A DNA stretch of 64,000 nucleotides from assembly GCA_900551915.1 (NCBI GenBank), contig URXT01000003.1:38932-102931 (forward strand), written 5' to 3'. This document shows, one piece after another, positions 8,103-16,259 of this stretch (positions are counted from its first letter, which is position 1; the number at the start of each line of letters is the position of its first letter). This DNA comes from an uncultured bacterium. GTDB taxonomy: Bacteria; Cyanobacteriota; Vampirovibrionia; Gastranaerophilales; Gastranaerophilaceae. The position numbers and the translations under genes are program-made. The notes beneath the pieces were generated by a model. That model was given only the letters and a program-made list of their open reading frames with translations. It ran no database searches and had not been told where the DNA came from.

Positions 8103-10949
8103 TTAGGTACATGCTGCGGCTTTTGCCGGAATGTCAAGAACTTCTGGTTTAAAGACTTTCATATCAACAAATATTTTACCGTATTGATCCATAGGACCGC
8201 CAATAGCAAGCCAGCTGTGATCTGTTTTTTGTGAAGACTCAAGAGCTTTGGCAAATCCAGCTTTATCTTTCATCCATTCACAAGCTCTCAGCATACCGCC
8301 AGATAAGGATGTTCCATTATGTTGCAGAGCATCTTGCATATAACGAGGTGTGAAATCAAGAATCAATGCGTTAACATTATTAGTAAGACCTGCTGAAAGA
8401 CCGCCGACATCCAAGCAGATAGGAATTGCTCCGCTGAACTTGGCATTTTCTTTATGAACAAGCCCGCAAGGTTCAAACCAGCTTGACATAATTGTAAAGT
8501 CAGACATCAACTTGCATCCATCATAACGCCCTTTTTCATCAAATAAATCCGCAATAACTATGCGCTTTGCAGCATCAGGATTTGTTTTGCAAAGTTCGGA
8601 TTTTAAATCAAGCAACGGCTGAATAAACTTCCTGTCACCGCGCCCTTGAATATAAAATACCGGATATTCTGTACCTTTATAGTTTTTATAAAATTCCTTT
8701 ATACCTTCTGCAAAAATTTCTAACCCTTTTTGGTCAGAAAAACGTCCTGCAGATGAGAATACAGGTGTATCTGCGGTAACTCCTGTCAAATCTGTATTTT
8801 CTGGCATGTAAATGTTCATCGGATTGTTAACCCCATTTGAGGTACGGGCAATATTTATATCATTAATAACTTTACCCAAATATACGTCTTTATTATGGCG
8901 GTGCCATTTTGAAACATTATTGCCAGCATCTTTTAATGTCCAAATAGAATTTTTTTCAAGACCTAAATATTCTTCAAGGTTCCTGGCCTGCTTTGCTACC
9001 AGAGTATTATTAACCGGATCACACCCATTTGGAACACCTACCATTGTAGGCTGTGAAGAAAGACTTTCTTGATTTAATCCGTTGTTTTTAGCAATAACTT
9101 TCAATGTAAACTCATCTGCAAATTCAAACTTTCTGGCACGAATTTTGAAAATTTCATGACAAGCTTTGCCATATTCACTATGAGAAGCCATTTCATCTCC
9201 ATATTTTTGGGAAACAGGAACAAGAATGTCAGAATATGCAGCAGCCATCATCTGCGGGTTAACATTATCTCCTGTAAATAAACCGTTTAACAGATCATTC
9301 GGAAGACCTTTAACGCTGTCTTTGACAAAAGTATTTGGCATAAATGAATTTGTAACGATTTTTGTTGCATGCTCGCCGAACATAATATTTAACAATTTAG
9401 AATGAGAATGCCATGTATTTCCAGCCAAACCGGCATTATGCATAATTGTAACTATCGGAATATCATGGAGAAGATCTGCCTTTACAGGATCCATTCCGTA
9501 ATATTTTCTTGTTGTTGTAAGCTGTCGCAGAATTGCAGAAATCGGGCCGGTATGCCAGTCATTACCAATAATCAAATCTGCTCCAAGTTTAGCTTTTGAA
9601 TTATCACCATTCATCAAATGTTCGGAGAAGAATTTGGCAAAATAGATAAATCTTTCCGTTTCGCCGGTTTCAATAGCATCGTTCTTATAAATAGTCGGCT
9701 TTTCATTTGTACGTCCTGCCAAATCAAATTTTGGTGAGTCATAGAAAACAGCCTTATATTTTGCCTGAGTAACATATTCTCCAGTATCTGGATCTTTAGA
9801 AATTTTCAATATATCGTTTTCCCAAAATTTATTTGTATTAACAGACTTTTCAATTTCTTCAAGAACATCAGAATTTAATCTTGCAGCTAAAAGCTTAAAG
9901 TCAATATTTGATTTAAGTTCATCTGAAAGATATAAATCAACATTTTCCATATTTCTAGCTTTATCAGTGTAAATAGGAAGCCTCATAGAATCGATTTTTT
10001 CTATAGTTGTCATAGTTGATTCTTCCCAAACTTTTTTCTCGCTGTTAAAGGCATTTTTAATATACTTAAATTGTTCAGTTGGTTTACCGTTTTCATCAAA
10101 GACTCTTTCTGTTCTATAAAATTGATTATTAGAAACATTGCCGACATAAAGCGGAGTATCAAGGAGCAAGTTAGCTTTTTGCTTTGTATTTAAAAGCCCG
10201 GCAATATTTGTAATCAATTCTTTCGGAACGACTGACATACCGCCGGTTGAAGTGAACGGACGGATTTCAGCAGTAGGCATACGAACAGTGACTACTTCTG
10301 GTGGAGTTTTATTTGAGCGGTCAACAAGGCCCAAAATACGTTTTGCTGCTTCTGATTGAAGATCTTTCTCAAGCATTCTGGCTTTTTCACCGTAAATCTC
10401 ACTATAAACATTTGCAAGTTTAAGCGGAACTCCATTCACTTTGACATCACATGTATAAAAACCATCAGGACCTTGAGATGCTGCATATCTTGCAACACCG
10501 CTTATCTGCTCTGAAAGTTCACGTTTGGCATTTTCAACCATGCCACTGGCCTCGCCTCCAAGCTTGTTTATACGGTCATGAACATTTGAGACTTCTCCTG
10601 ACATTTTCTCTTCTAATTTAGTAAAGCCCTCTGCGGTATTTTTAAAGTCTCCTGCAAGTTTGCCTACAGATTCTCTTATGGGATTAATCATTTCAGCGAC
10701 ACCCTCTTTTGTCAGGGCTTCTATATTCTTTGGCTTTTTAATTGATTTAACAATTGCAACCCCAGCCACTCCTAACGATGCCAAGGCTGTTGCAGCACTA
10801 ACATAACTCATAGTTTTAGCACTTTTTACACTATCTGAATTTTGTTTGCTTGACACTTCCTGACGATTGATAACATTTGCCGAACTCGGCGTAAACATAA
10901 ATTGATTAAGTTGACCATTTCCAAACGAAATTTTTTTCACCACACTCAT
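8103..10949 (-). CDS. Very long GT5 (starch/glycogen synthase-like) glycosyltransferase with coiled-coil N-terminus
   Basis: This 948-residue protein carries the glycogen synthase landmarks: EIRPFTSTGGMSVVPKEL (about 228-245, equivalent to the KTGG ADP-glucose site), IGNDWHTG (about 461-468), VPNGCDP (about 639), SAGRFSDQKGLEIF (about 732-746) and WFEPCGL with GAIPICLDVGGL (about 824-852). It should transfer glucose from a nucleotide sugar to a glucan. Normal GlgA has about 480 residues. Here about 220 N-terminal residues (hydrophobic helix near 50-65, then a coiled coil) and a long insert between the first motifs are added. The KTGG lysine is replaced by serine, so donor chemistry may differ. 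The start at 10949 has GTGAGG upstream. Confidence 0.75.
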   Translation of the reverse strand: MSVVKKISFGNGQLNQFMFTPSSANVINRQEVSSKQNSDSVKSAKTMSYVSAATALASLGVAGVAIVKSIKKPKNIEALTKEGVAEMINPIRESVGKLAGDFKNTAEGFTKLEEKMSGEVSNVHDRINKLGGEASGMVENAKRELSEQISGVARYAASQGPDGFYTCDVKVNGVPLKLANVYSEIYGEKARMLEKDLQSEAAKRILGLVDRSNKTPPEVVTVRMPTAEIRPFTSTGGMSVVPKELITNIAGLLNTKQKANLLLDTPLYVGNVSNNQFYRTERVFDENGKPTEQFKYIKNAFNSEKKVWEESTMTTIEKIDSMRLPIYTDKARNMENVDLYLSDELKSNIDFKLLAARLNSDVLEEIEKSVNTNKFWENDILKISKDPDTGEYVTQAKYKAVFYDSPKFDLAGRTNEKPTIYKNDAIETGETERFIYFAKFFSEHLMNGDNSKAKLGADLIIGNDWHTGPISAILRQLTTTRKYYGMDPVKADLLHDIPIVTIMHNAGLAGNTWHSHSKLLNIMFGEHATKIVTNSFMPNTFVKDSVKGLPNDLLNGLFTGDNVNPQMMAAAYSDILVPVSQKYGDEMASHSEYGKACHEIFKIRARKFEFADEFTLKVIAKNNGLNQESLSSQPTMVGVPNGCDPVNNTLVAKQARNLEEYLGLEKNSIWTLKDAGNNVSKWHRHNKDVYLGKVINDINIARTSNGVNNPMNIYMPENTDLTGVTADTPVFSSAGRFSDQKGLEIFAEGIKEFYKNYKGTEYPVFYIQGRGDRKFIQPLLDLKSELCKTNPDAAKRIVIADLFDEKGRYDGCKLMSDFTIMSSWFEPCGLVHKENAKFSGAIPICLDVGGLSAGLTNNVNALILDFTPRYMQDALQHNGTSLSGGMLRACEWMKDKAGFAKALESSQKTDHSWLAIGGPMDQYGKIFVDMKVFKPEVLDIPAKAAACT

Positions 10950-11144
10950 AAATTGCCTCACTTTTACTAATGATTGTCAATATTCTATAAATCGTGAAAA
11001 AATATTTTTGCGTTTTTACAAAAATTTTTCACAAACTGTTACATTTATTCATCATTTCTCCCAAGGAAACAAAAAATAAACATTAAAAGAGATAATTTAT
11101 TTTTAGCACAAAAAAATTTTTAGTCCATAGCCGAAAGTATTATT
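10950..11144. other. Spacer between GT5 gene and SGNH hydrolase gene
   Basis: AT-rich, 195 bases, with no ORF, tRNA or convincing hairpin. It presumably carries the promoter of the GT5 gene. Confidence 0.4.
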
Positions 11145-11768
11145 TTAAAAATCTTTAAATAATAATGATAAAATTTTAAACATTTTATGAGCTATTTTTT
11201 TATGCTCAGTTGCTGAATAATGAAGTCCATCCAAAGAGGAAACTTTTGCTACAGAATTAATATCTATAAAAAAACATCCTGTTTTATCTGCGACATTTTT
11301 ATAAATTGCAGATAGATGTTTTGATTTTTCAATTGACGTTTCATCAAACATCGCAGAGAAGCCACTCTTTAGAACATCCTCTGTCAAAACAGAAGGTGAA
11401 ACTAAAATCATTTTTGCATCAGGACATTTTTCTTGGGCAATTCCAACTAATTTTTCAATGCCGTCTTGGATTTGCTCAAGAGATTGGTTATATGAAAATT
11501 GCAAATCATTAATTCCTATCGCCAGAATAATACAGTCTAAATCCTTCGTCAAAAGCGGAGGAATAGCTTTGTATCCAGTCTGCAGATTGCCGCAGGGATT
11601 ATCTGCAAAAGCAGTTCGGTTATTACAGCCTGCTTCAATAACTTCAAAATCGTTTTGAACAAGACCTTGCAAAATACCTGTCCAGCGGATATTTTTAGGA
11701 TAGCGTTTTCCACTTTCAGGGATAAAGCCAAATATATTACTATCACCAAAGCACAAAATCTTTTTCAT
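11145..11768 (-). CDS. SGNH/GDSL-family hydrolase
   Basis: The 207-residue protein has the SGNH blocks: GDSNIFG with catalytic Ser10, a conserved Gly/Asn region around GCNNRT, GINDL (block III) and DGLHYS (block V, catalytic Asp/His). Enzymes of this fold cleave esters on lipids, acylated sugars or cell-wall polymers. It resembles the arylesterase/acyl-CoA thioesterase-like branch with the FGDSN start. No signal peptide is visible, so it is probably cytoplasmic. The start at 11768 is preceded by GAGGAAAAG; an earlier in-frame codon lacks a binding site. The substrate is unknown. Confidence 0.85.
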   Translation of the reverse strand: MKKILCFGDSNIFGFIPESGKRYPKNIRWTGILQGLVQNDFEVIEAGCNNRTAFADNPCGNLQTGYKAIPPLLTKDLDCIILAIGINDLQFSYNQSLEQIQDGIEKLVGIAQEKCPDAKMILVSPSVLTEDVLKSGFSAMFDETSIEKSKHLSAIYKNVADKTGCFFIDINSVAKVSSLDGLHYSATEHKKIAHKMFKILSLLFKDF

Positions 11769-11821
11769 AATCTTTTCCTCTAAAAATATACCATAACACA
11801 TATTATACAAAACAAATCAAT

Positions 11822-11849
11822 AAAAAAAGAACCGGGGAAATCCCGGTTC
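11822..11849 (-). terminator. Terminator of the 65-residue protein gene
   Basis: GAACCGGG (11829-11836) pairs with CCCGGTTC (11842-11849). On the minus strand it is followed by seven T, directly after the stop codon of the small gene at 11857-12054. Confidence 0.88.
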
Positions 11850-11856
11850 CTCATAT

Positions 11857-12054
11857 CTATTTACCTGTAATATAAGGTAGATTATCAAAGTCAATAATCC
11901 AATTTGTTCTTGCTGCTGGATAATAAAATTTTAAAACATGTCCTTCGATTACAACGTCATGCATATTAGATAGAGCAACTTCTATACCGCCGAAATCTAC
12001 TGATCTTGTACAACTTTTATACAGTTGCAACATAGCCTCTCCTGAATTTGACAT
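11857..12054 (-). CDS. Small protein of unknown function (65 residues)
   Basis: The ATG at 12054 has AGAGG at suitable spacing. The gene has a recognisable promoter (12117-12146) and ends 8 bases before a strong terminator, so it is a complete small transcription unit. The product (MSNSGEAMLQLYKSC... ending in LPYITGK) is soluble and mixed alpha/beta in composition, with no motif I recognise. Two direct repeats upstream of the promoter suggest that its transcription is controlled. Confidence 0.65.
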   Translation of the reverse strand: MSNSGEAMLQLYKSCTRSVDFGGIEVALSNMHDVVIEGHVLKFYYPAARTNWIIDFDNLPYITGK

Positions 12055-12116
12055 AATAAACCTCTTTCTGTGGTAACACCACTTGATTTGTGTAGTACAT
12101 ATTGGCCAACAAGCCT

Positions 12117-12177
12117 ATTATAACTAATTTTCAAAACTCGTCGCAAGTCAGCAATTACACTTACGTAGATTTACGTA
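12117..12177 (-). promoter_or_regulatory. Promoter with tandem TACGTAA sites
   Basis: On the minus strand TTGCGA (12141-12146) and TATAAT (12117-12122) are separated by 18 bases. About 15-30 bases upstream of the -35 lie two copies of TACGTAA (12161-12167 and 12171-12177) spaced exactly 10 bp apart, one helical turn. This is the placement expected for an activator dimer. It drives the 65-residue protein gene. Confidence 0.6.
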
Positions 12178-12278
12178 CGCAATTTAACTAAACCTGTAAT
12201 AGAAAATGATTAAGAAACCAGTATTTTCATAAAGCAATTATGGATTATGCATTCAGACCGTTAAAGGCATAAAAAATT

Positions 12279-12350
12279 GCGCTTGGCGCGATTCGAACGC
12301 GCGACCTATCCCTTAAAAGGGGAGTGCTCTACCTGCTGAGCTACAAGCGC
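12279..12350 (-). tRNA. tRNA-Lys (anticodon TTT)
   Basis: The 72-nt cloverleaf reads GCGCTTG / CAAGCGC for the acceptor stem. The D arm is GCTC..GAGC, the anticodon loop CTTTTAA (anticodon TTT), and the T arm has TTCGAAT between GCGCG and CGCGC. The 3' CCA is not encoded. The outermost anticodon-stem pair is a C-U mismatch; otherwise it is regular. Confidence 0.95.
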
Positions 12351-12522
12351 TTATTTATTCATTTTCACAACTCAATGATTGCTATTCATTTCGTCAGTAA
12401 TCTTATGTTAGCAAGAACAAATTTTTATGTCAACAGTTTTGTCAAAACTTTTTTTATAAAAATAAACCGCCTTAGAAATAAAAATCATAAAGCGGTCAGA
12501 GAAAATAATTTATTACGGAAAA

Positions 12523-13092
12523 TTATTGTAAGTCAATATACTTTTTAGCACAATCAAACATGGCATTTACCAACGCTGCATTTGCATATATATTCATGCC
12601 GCTAGTTTCCAGAACTTGTTTCATGCGTTTTTCCCACATGTCGTAGATATCATCTTTATCGATATCAAGCACCTGTGCTATCATACTTAACTCTTTATAA
12701 TCAATCGGAATCGGAAGGTTTCCGCGTAAAATATCAACGATTTCGAGTCTTTTCTTGCGGGGGAAGGCTTTTAAGAAATTTACCGTTGACATTCCCTTTT
12801 CCCTCATAACTTTCTTCAGAAATTCAACCGTATCATCAATTAACACAGGTTCTTGAGGAATTTTATATTCTTCAAATTCATCAGGTTCAATCTCCATCAC
12901 AGTTGCGATACGCTCTAAAGTCGTTCCTCGTGTGGAAAACGGAATAGTGTTATCTATAAGATTGTAAACATAAGAAAGCGTAACGCCTATCATTTCTGCA
13001 AAATCTTTTTTATGAATGCCGTTTTTATCTAAAAATTTGGCAACTTTTTCCGAACTTTTTTCCTGAATTATGGGTTTGCTTTTTGCACACAT
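12523..13092 (-). CDS. Double helix-turn-helix (XRE-type) regulator
   Basis: The 189-residue protein contains two Cro/C1-type HTH regions. The first is at about 14-72 (KVAKFLDKNGIHKKDFAEMIGVTLSYVYNLI) and the second at about 85-145 (FLKKVMREKGMSTVNFLKAF ... YKELSMIAQVLDID). The C-terminal segment of about 40 residues may serve dimerisation. It is divergent from pth across 134 bases. Two tandem HTH domains in one chain would allow binding of an extended operator without dimerising. The target is not apparent. No enzymatic or sensory domain is present. Confidence 0.8.
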   Translation of the reverse strand: MCAKSKPIIQEKSSEKVAKFLDKNGIHKKDFAEMIGVTLSYVYNLIDNTIPFSTRGTTLERIATVMEIEPDEFEEYKIPQEPVLIDDTVEFLKKVMREKGMSTVNFLKAFPRKKRLEIVDILRGNLPIPIDYKELSMIAQVLDIDKDDIYDMWEKRMKQVLETSGMNIYANAALVNAMFDCAKKYIDLQ

Positions 13093-13226
13093 ATTTTTAT
13101 CCTCATATTAATTTAAGTTCATTATTAAATTACGGTTTTTCTATCAATTTGTTAAGCGAAAGCATGGTAAATCAGGGCGGTAATATTTATTTGCGTTAAA
13201 ATAATAAATATAAAGGGTAAATTAAA

Positions 13227-13784
13227 ATGAAATTAATCGCTGGACTTGGAAATGTAGGGGAAAAATATCTTTTCACAAGACATAACGCCGGATTTATGGC
13301 TGTTGATAAAATAGCTTATGATAAAGGATTTGAATTCAGAGAAGAAAAAAAGCTTAAATGTTTTCTTGCAAAAGGCAGAATTAACGGAGAAGATATTCTT
13401 CTTATAAAACCAACGACCTTTATGAATTTATCAGGCGAGGCAGTCAGTGCTGTCTTAAATTATTACAAAATTGATGTAAAAGAGGTTTTGATAATTTATG
13501 ATGACATCTCTCTTGATTTAGGAAGAATAAGGTTCCGGCCAAACGGGTCTGACGGCGGCCACAACGGGATTAAGTCCATCATAAAACACCTCGGTACAAA
13601 AGATTTTGACAGGATTAAAATCGGGATAGGCCCTCAGCCGCCAATGCCTTCGGAAGCTTTTGTTCTGCAAAATTTCTCAAAAGAACAGATGGAGGATTTA
13701 AAACAAACAATCAAAAGAACAGCCGAAGCTGTTGAATTTTATCTGGAAAACGGAATTGAAAAATCTCAAAATCGTTACAATTAA
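13227..13784 (+). CDS. pth: Peptidyl-tRNA hydrolase
   Basis: This enzyme hydrolyses the ester bond of peptidyl-tRNAs released by stalled ribosomes. The 185-residue sequence contains the family signatures GLGNVGEKYLFTRHNAGF (catalytic His20), KPTTFMNLSGEAV (Asn for tRNA binding), YDDISLDLGRIRFRPNGSDGGHNGIKSI and the C-terminal lid helices. Length is typical (about 190). It is followed by a TPR protein gene 63 bases downstream on the same strand, which has its own -10 element. Confidence 0.96.
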   Translation: MKLIAGLGNVGEKYLFTRHNAGFMAVDKIAYDKGFEFREEKKLKCFLAKGRINGEDILLIKPTTFMNLSGEAVSAVLNYYKIDVKEVLIIYDDISLDLGRIRFRPNGSDGGHNGIKSIIKHLGTKDFDRIKIGIGPQPPMPSEAFVLQNFSKEQMEDLKQTIKRTAEAVEFYLENGIEKSQNRYN

Positions 13785-13817
13785 CCACACAGGTTATTTT
13801 TAGTGAAATTTTTCAGA

Positions 13818-13823
13818 TATAAT
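13818..13823 (+). promoter_or_regulatory. -10 element of the TPR-protein gene
   Basis: TATAAT lies 24 bases before the ATG at 13848, which in turn has AAGGAG upstream. The -35 region is poor, as at several other genes here that rely on a strong -10. Confidence 0.45.
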
Positions 13824-13847
13824 AGATTTTAAGATAAGGAGTATTTA

Positions 13848-15248
13848 ATGAGCATACAAATCGCAGAACAATACGAAGAAAACGAAGACTATGAAAAAGC
13901 GTATGAAGAATATAAAAAAGAATTTGACAAAAATCAAAAAGATATGAATATTCTTGAACGTTTGGGACATCTTTGCATGATGCTAAACAAAAAAGAAGAA
14001 GCAGCTGAATTTTATGGAAAAATTCTTGAGTTTGATGTAACAAATGTTATGGTTTATGAACAATTAATGGACATCTATCAGGAAACTGACAAATATCAGT
14101 ATTATGTTTACAGAGGAAATCTTCATTCAATTGAACACAAGTTTGAACATGCCATTAACGACTACAAAAAAGCGCTTGCCAATACACAGGAAGAAAAAAA
14201 TATCATTACAACAAGATTTGTTCTTGCTGCGCTGTATGCTCAAACCGGAAACACAACAAAAGCAATTGATGAATACCTTCGTTTAATTGATTATGAAGAA
14301 ATCCCGCCAGAGACATTTTTAAATCTTGCAAACCTCTATGTAAAAGAAGATGCCCTAGCAAGTGCAATAAATGTTCTTGAAAGAGCCTTCTCTAAAAATA
14401 TTGACACAGAAAATATCCGAGAAAAACTTGCCGGGCTGCATTTAAAAAACCACAATCCGGAAAAAGCTCTTGAAATTACAAAAGATGAACTAATGCAGGC
14501 AAAATGTCTTTTGGAATGCGGAAAAACAGAAGAGGCCTTTAAAATCCTGGAACTGCCTGAAGCAAAGAAAAAAGATTTAGCAAAATATCACTCACTTCTG
14601 GCTCAATATTATTTTTTAAAAAATGATTTTGATAAGGCACTTGAAGAAGTTAACGAGTTTGAAAAAATTGAAAAAAATTCGCCTTTAACATACCAGATGA
14701 AGGCTTTGATTTATGAAAACCAAAAGGATGATTATAACGCGCATGTGCAGTGGGGTAAATACAACATTGTACGCGGAAATATTGACATCGCAATTAATGA
14801 ATTCCTGAATGCATACCAGCTTAAAGATGATGATTTAAATTTGCTTACAACTCTTGCGGCATTATTGGAAGAAAACGGTGACAAAAACCACGCAATGGAG
14901 TTTTATGAAAAAATTTCAAAACTTGAGCCAAACAACATTACAGCACTTTCAAAACTTGCAGATTACAGAAATGGTTTAGGCGATTACAGAGCGGAATGTG
15001 ATTACCTGGAAGCCTGGTACGAAGTTGATAAACGCAACTACAGTCTGATAAAAAGACTTGCAAAAACTTACGAAAGGCTTAAAAATAAACCTTCCGCTGT
15101 TGAATACTACAAAAAATATCTTCAAACAGCAACAACCGCAGAAGATTATGAAGCAGTGAAAAAACATCTTGCAAAACTGGAAAATACAGAAATGGTTGAA
15201 GATGAAGGATTGCTAGAAAAAATCCTGAGATTTTTCAATAAAGATTAA
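13848..15248 (+). CDS. Tetratricopeptide-repeat protein
   Basis: The 466-residue protein consists almost entirely of degenerate TPR units from residue 4 to about 440 (for example YEKAYEEYKKEFDKNQKDMNI, KEEAAEFYGKILEFDVTN and HAMEFYEKISKLEPNN). These would form a superhelical scaffold for protein-protein contacts. There is no signal peptide and only a short C-terminal tail ending LLEKILRFFNKD. The partner is unknown. The stop codon is just 1 base from the end of the convergent prepilin gene. Confidence 0.85.
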   Translation: MSIQIAEQYEENEDYEKAYEEYKKEFDKNQKDMNILERLGHLCMMLNKKEEAAEFYGKILEFDVTNVMVYEQLMDIYQETDKYQYYVYRGNLHSIEHKFEHAINDYKKALANTQEEKNIITTRFVLAALYAQTGNTTKAIDEYLRLIDYEEIPPETFLNLANLYVKEDALASAINVLERAFSKNIDTENIREKLAGLHLKNHNPEKALEITKDELMQAKCLLECGKTEEAFKILELPEAKKKDLAKYHSLLAQYYFLKNDFDKALEEVNEFEKIEKNSPLTYQMKALIYENQKDDYNAHVQWGKYNIVRGNIDIAINEFLNAYQLKDDDLNLLTTLAALLEENGDKNHAMEFYEKISKLEPNNITALSKLADYRNGLGDYRAECDYLEAWYEVDKRNYSLIKRLAKTYERLKNKPSAVEYYKKYLQTATTAEDYEAVKKHLAKLENTEMVEDEGLLEKILRFFNKD

Positions 15249-15249
15249 A

Positions 15250-16227
15250 TTACTTTGGCAAGTTATCCCAGTAAGTTTTTGAATTATCATCCGGATTAAT
15301 ATTTTCAAAAGCATACCATGCACATCCGATACCATTACCCCTCTGTTTTGAGTTTATAGAGCAGGGATATCCAGCCTGCTCTGGGTATGGCAGATTTTCC
15401 AGTTCTTCTTCGGTATATGAACGAGTCATTTTGCAAGGGCGAAGTGCGTCATTTGTATCTAAATCAAATCTAAAAATATCATGTCCATACGCATTTGGAC
15501 CTTTTTGGTAACCGTTGATATCAACCGCGATTAATATATGTCCGCTTGTAATAAGAGTCTCAACTGATACACCATTATTCAAAACATGAATAGGCGTAGG
15601 ATAATCAACGTAGAAATATTCATAATCCTTTGTCAAGTTATAGTTTTTTACTTTATATAACGGTATCACTCTATCCGCACCAATAGTTTTATAAAACATC
15701 TCCTTGAATTCATTTGAACGGTAATAACTTGTTGATGGATTATAAATTACGAATTCTCTGTGTAAATTATCAATGCTGTAATCCGCTTTCATTTTAACCA
15801 ATGCAACTGATATCATGTTGTAAGCTTTTTTAAATTGAGTTTGCAGAACATATCCCTGAATCTTGTTTATCAAGGTTGGCAAAGTCATTGCGACTACAAT
15901 TCCGATTACGCCGAGAGTGATTAGTACCTCTGCCATCGTGAATGCTGGATTTTTGAGGGGTGAAAAGTGAGAAGTGAAACGTGAAAAGTCCGTTTCGTTA
16001 ATTAGTAAACGGTAAACAGTGAGCGGTGAGCTGTTCGTTTCATTGTTATTGCTTTTCTTCGCTAAGAAGGTCTTGGGGGATTTGTTTTCGAAACGATAGC
16101 GAGCCAGCGAGCGTGTTTGAGAAAACAAATCCCCCAAGAACGACTCTAATAAACCCAACCACGCAAATTTAAGGAAAACCCTCACAGGAGCTGGGTTACA
16201 GGACGCCCCCCCCCCCTGGAAATTCAA
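15250..16227 (-). CDS. Type IV prepilin-like protein with long poly-G-linked leader (pilin locus 2)
   Basis: The prepilin core NPAFTMAEVLITLGVIGIV has its cleavage site at A95|F96 in this frame and Glu at +5. The C-terminal half ends with the shared VDINGYQKGPNAYGHDIF block and several Cys. No start codon with a binding site lies close to the core. The open frame runs upstream about 95 codons (hairpin and heptamer DNA) into a G11 tract. The only AAGGAG-preceded ATG is at 16246, and with eleven G it is out of frame with the pilin, giving a 16-residue peptide. A TTG at 16227 opens the frame formally. As it stands the gene looks switched off or dependent on frameshifting or tract-length change. 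Confidence 0.7.
   Translation of the reverse strand: MNFQGGGASCNPAPVRVFLKFAWLGLLESFLGDLFSQTRSLARYRFENKSPKTFLAKKSNNNETNSSPLTVYRLLINETDFSRFTSHFSPLKNPAFTMAEVLITLGVIGIVVAMTLPTLINKIQGYVLQTQFKKAYNMISVALVKMKADYSIDNLHREFVIYNPSTSYYRSNEFKEMFYKTIGADRVIPLYKVKNYNLTKDYEYFYVDYPTPIHVLNNGVSVETLITSGHILIAVDINGYQKGPNAYGHDIFRFDLDTNDALRPCKMTRSYTEEELENLPYPEQAGYPCSINSKQRGNGIGCAWYAFENINPDDNSKTYWDNLPK
15960..16035 (-). repeat. GTGA-type heptamer array, copy 1
   Basis: On the plus strand, near-heptameric units read GTGAAAA GTGAGAA GTGAAAC GTGAAAA (15960-15988). After a short spacer come GTAAACA GTGAGCG GTGAGCT (about 16011-16032). It lies between the hairpin element and the prepilin core, within the open frame. A near-identical array is present at 57965-58041. 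Confidence 0.75.
16071..16139. repeat. Conserved-loop hairpin element, copy 1
   Basis: A perfect 19-bp stem (16071-16089 with 16121-16139) encloses a 31-nt loop (16090-16120) containing ACGATAGCGAGCCAG. The same loop occurs at 58095-58125 and, inverted, at 61396-61426. Here it lies inside the extended prepilin reading frame. Confidence 0.85.
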
Positions 16228-16246
16228 TCATAGTCTGCTTTTTCAT
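16196..16246 (-). repeat. Poly-G leader module, copy 2 (G11, out of frame)
   Basis: AAGGAG, 9 bases, ATG at 16246, then MKKQTMIEFP and an uninterrupted G11 tract (16206-16216), followed by CGTCC. In this frame translation stops at 16196 (TAA). With one G fewer, or two more, the frame would join the prepilin frame. Confidence 0.8.
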
Positions 16247-16259
16247 ATATTTAGCTCCT

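Noticed and set aside
16071..16139. Hairpin inside prepilin locus 2 as a simple intrinsic terminator
   Set aside because: No T run follows on either strand, the loop is 31 nt and conserved across copies, and two copies lie in an open reading frame.
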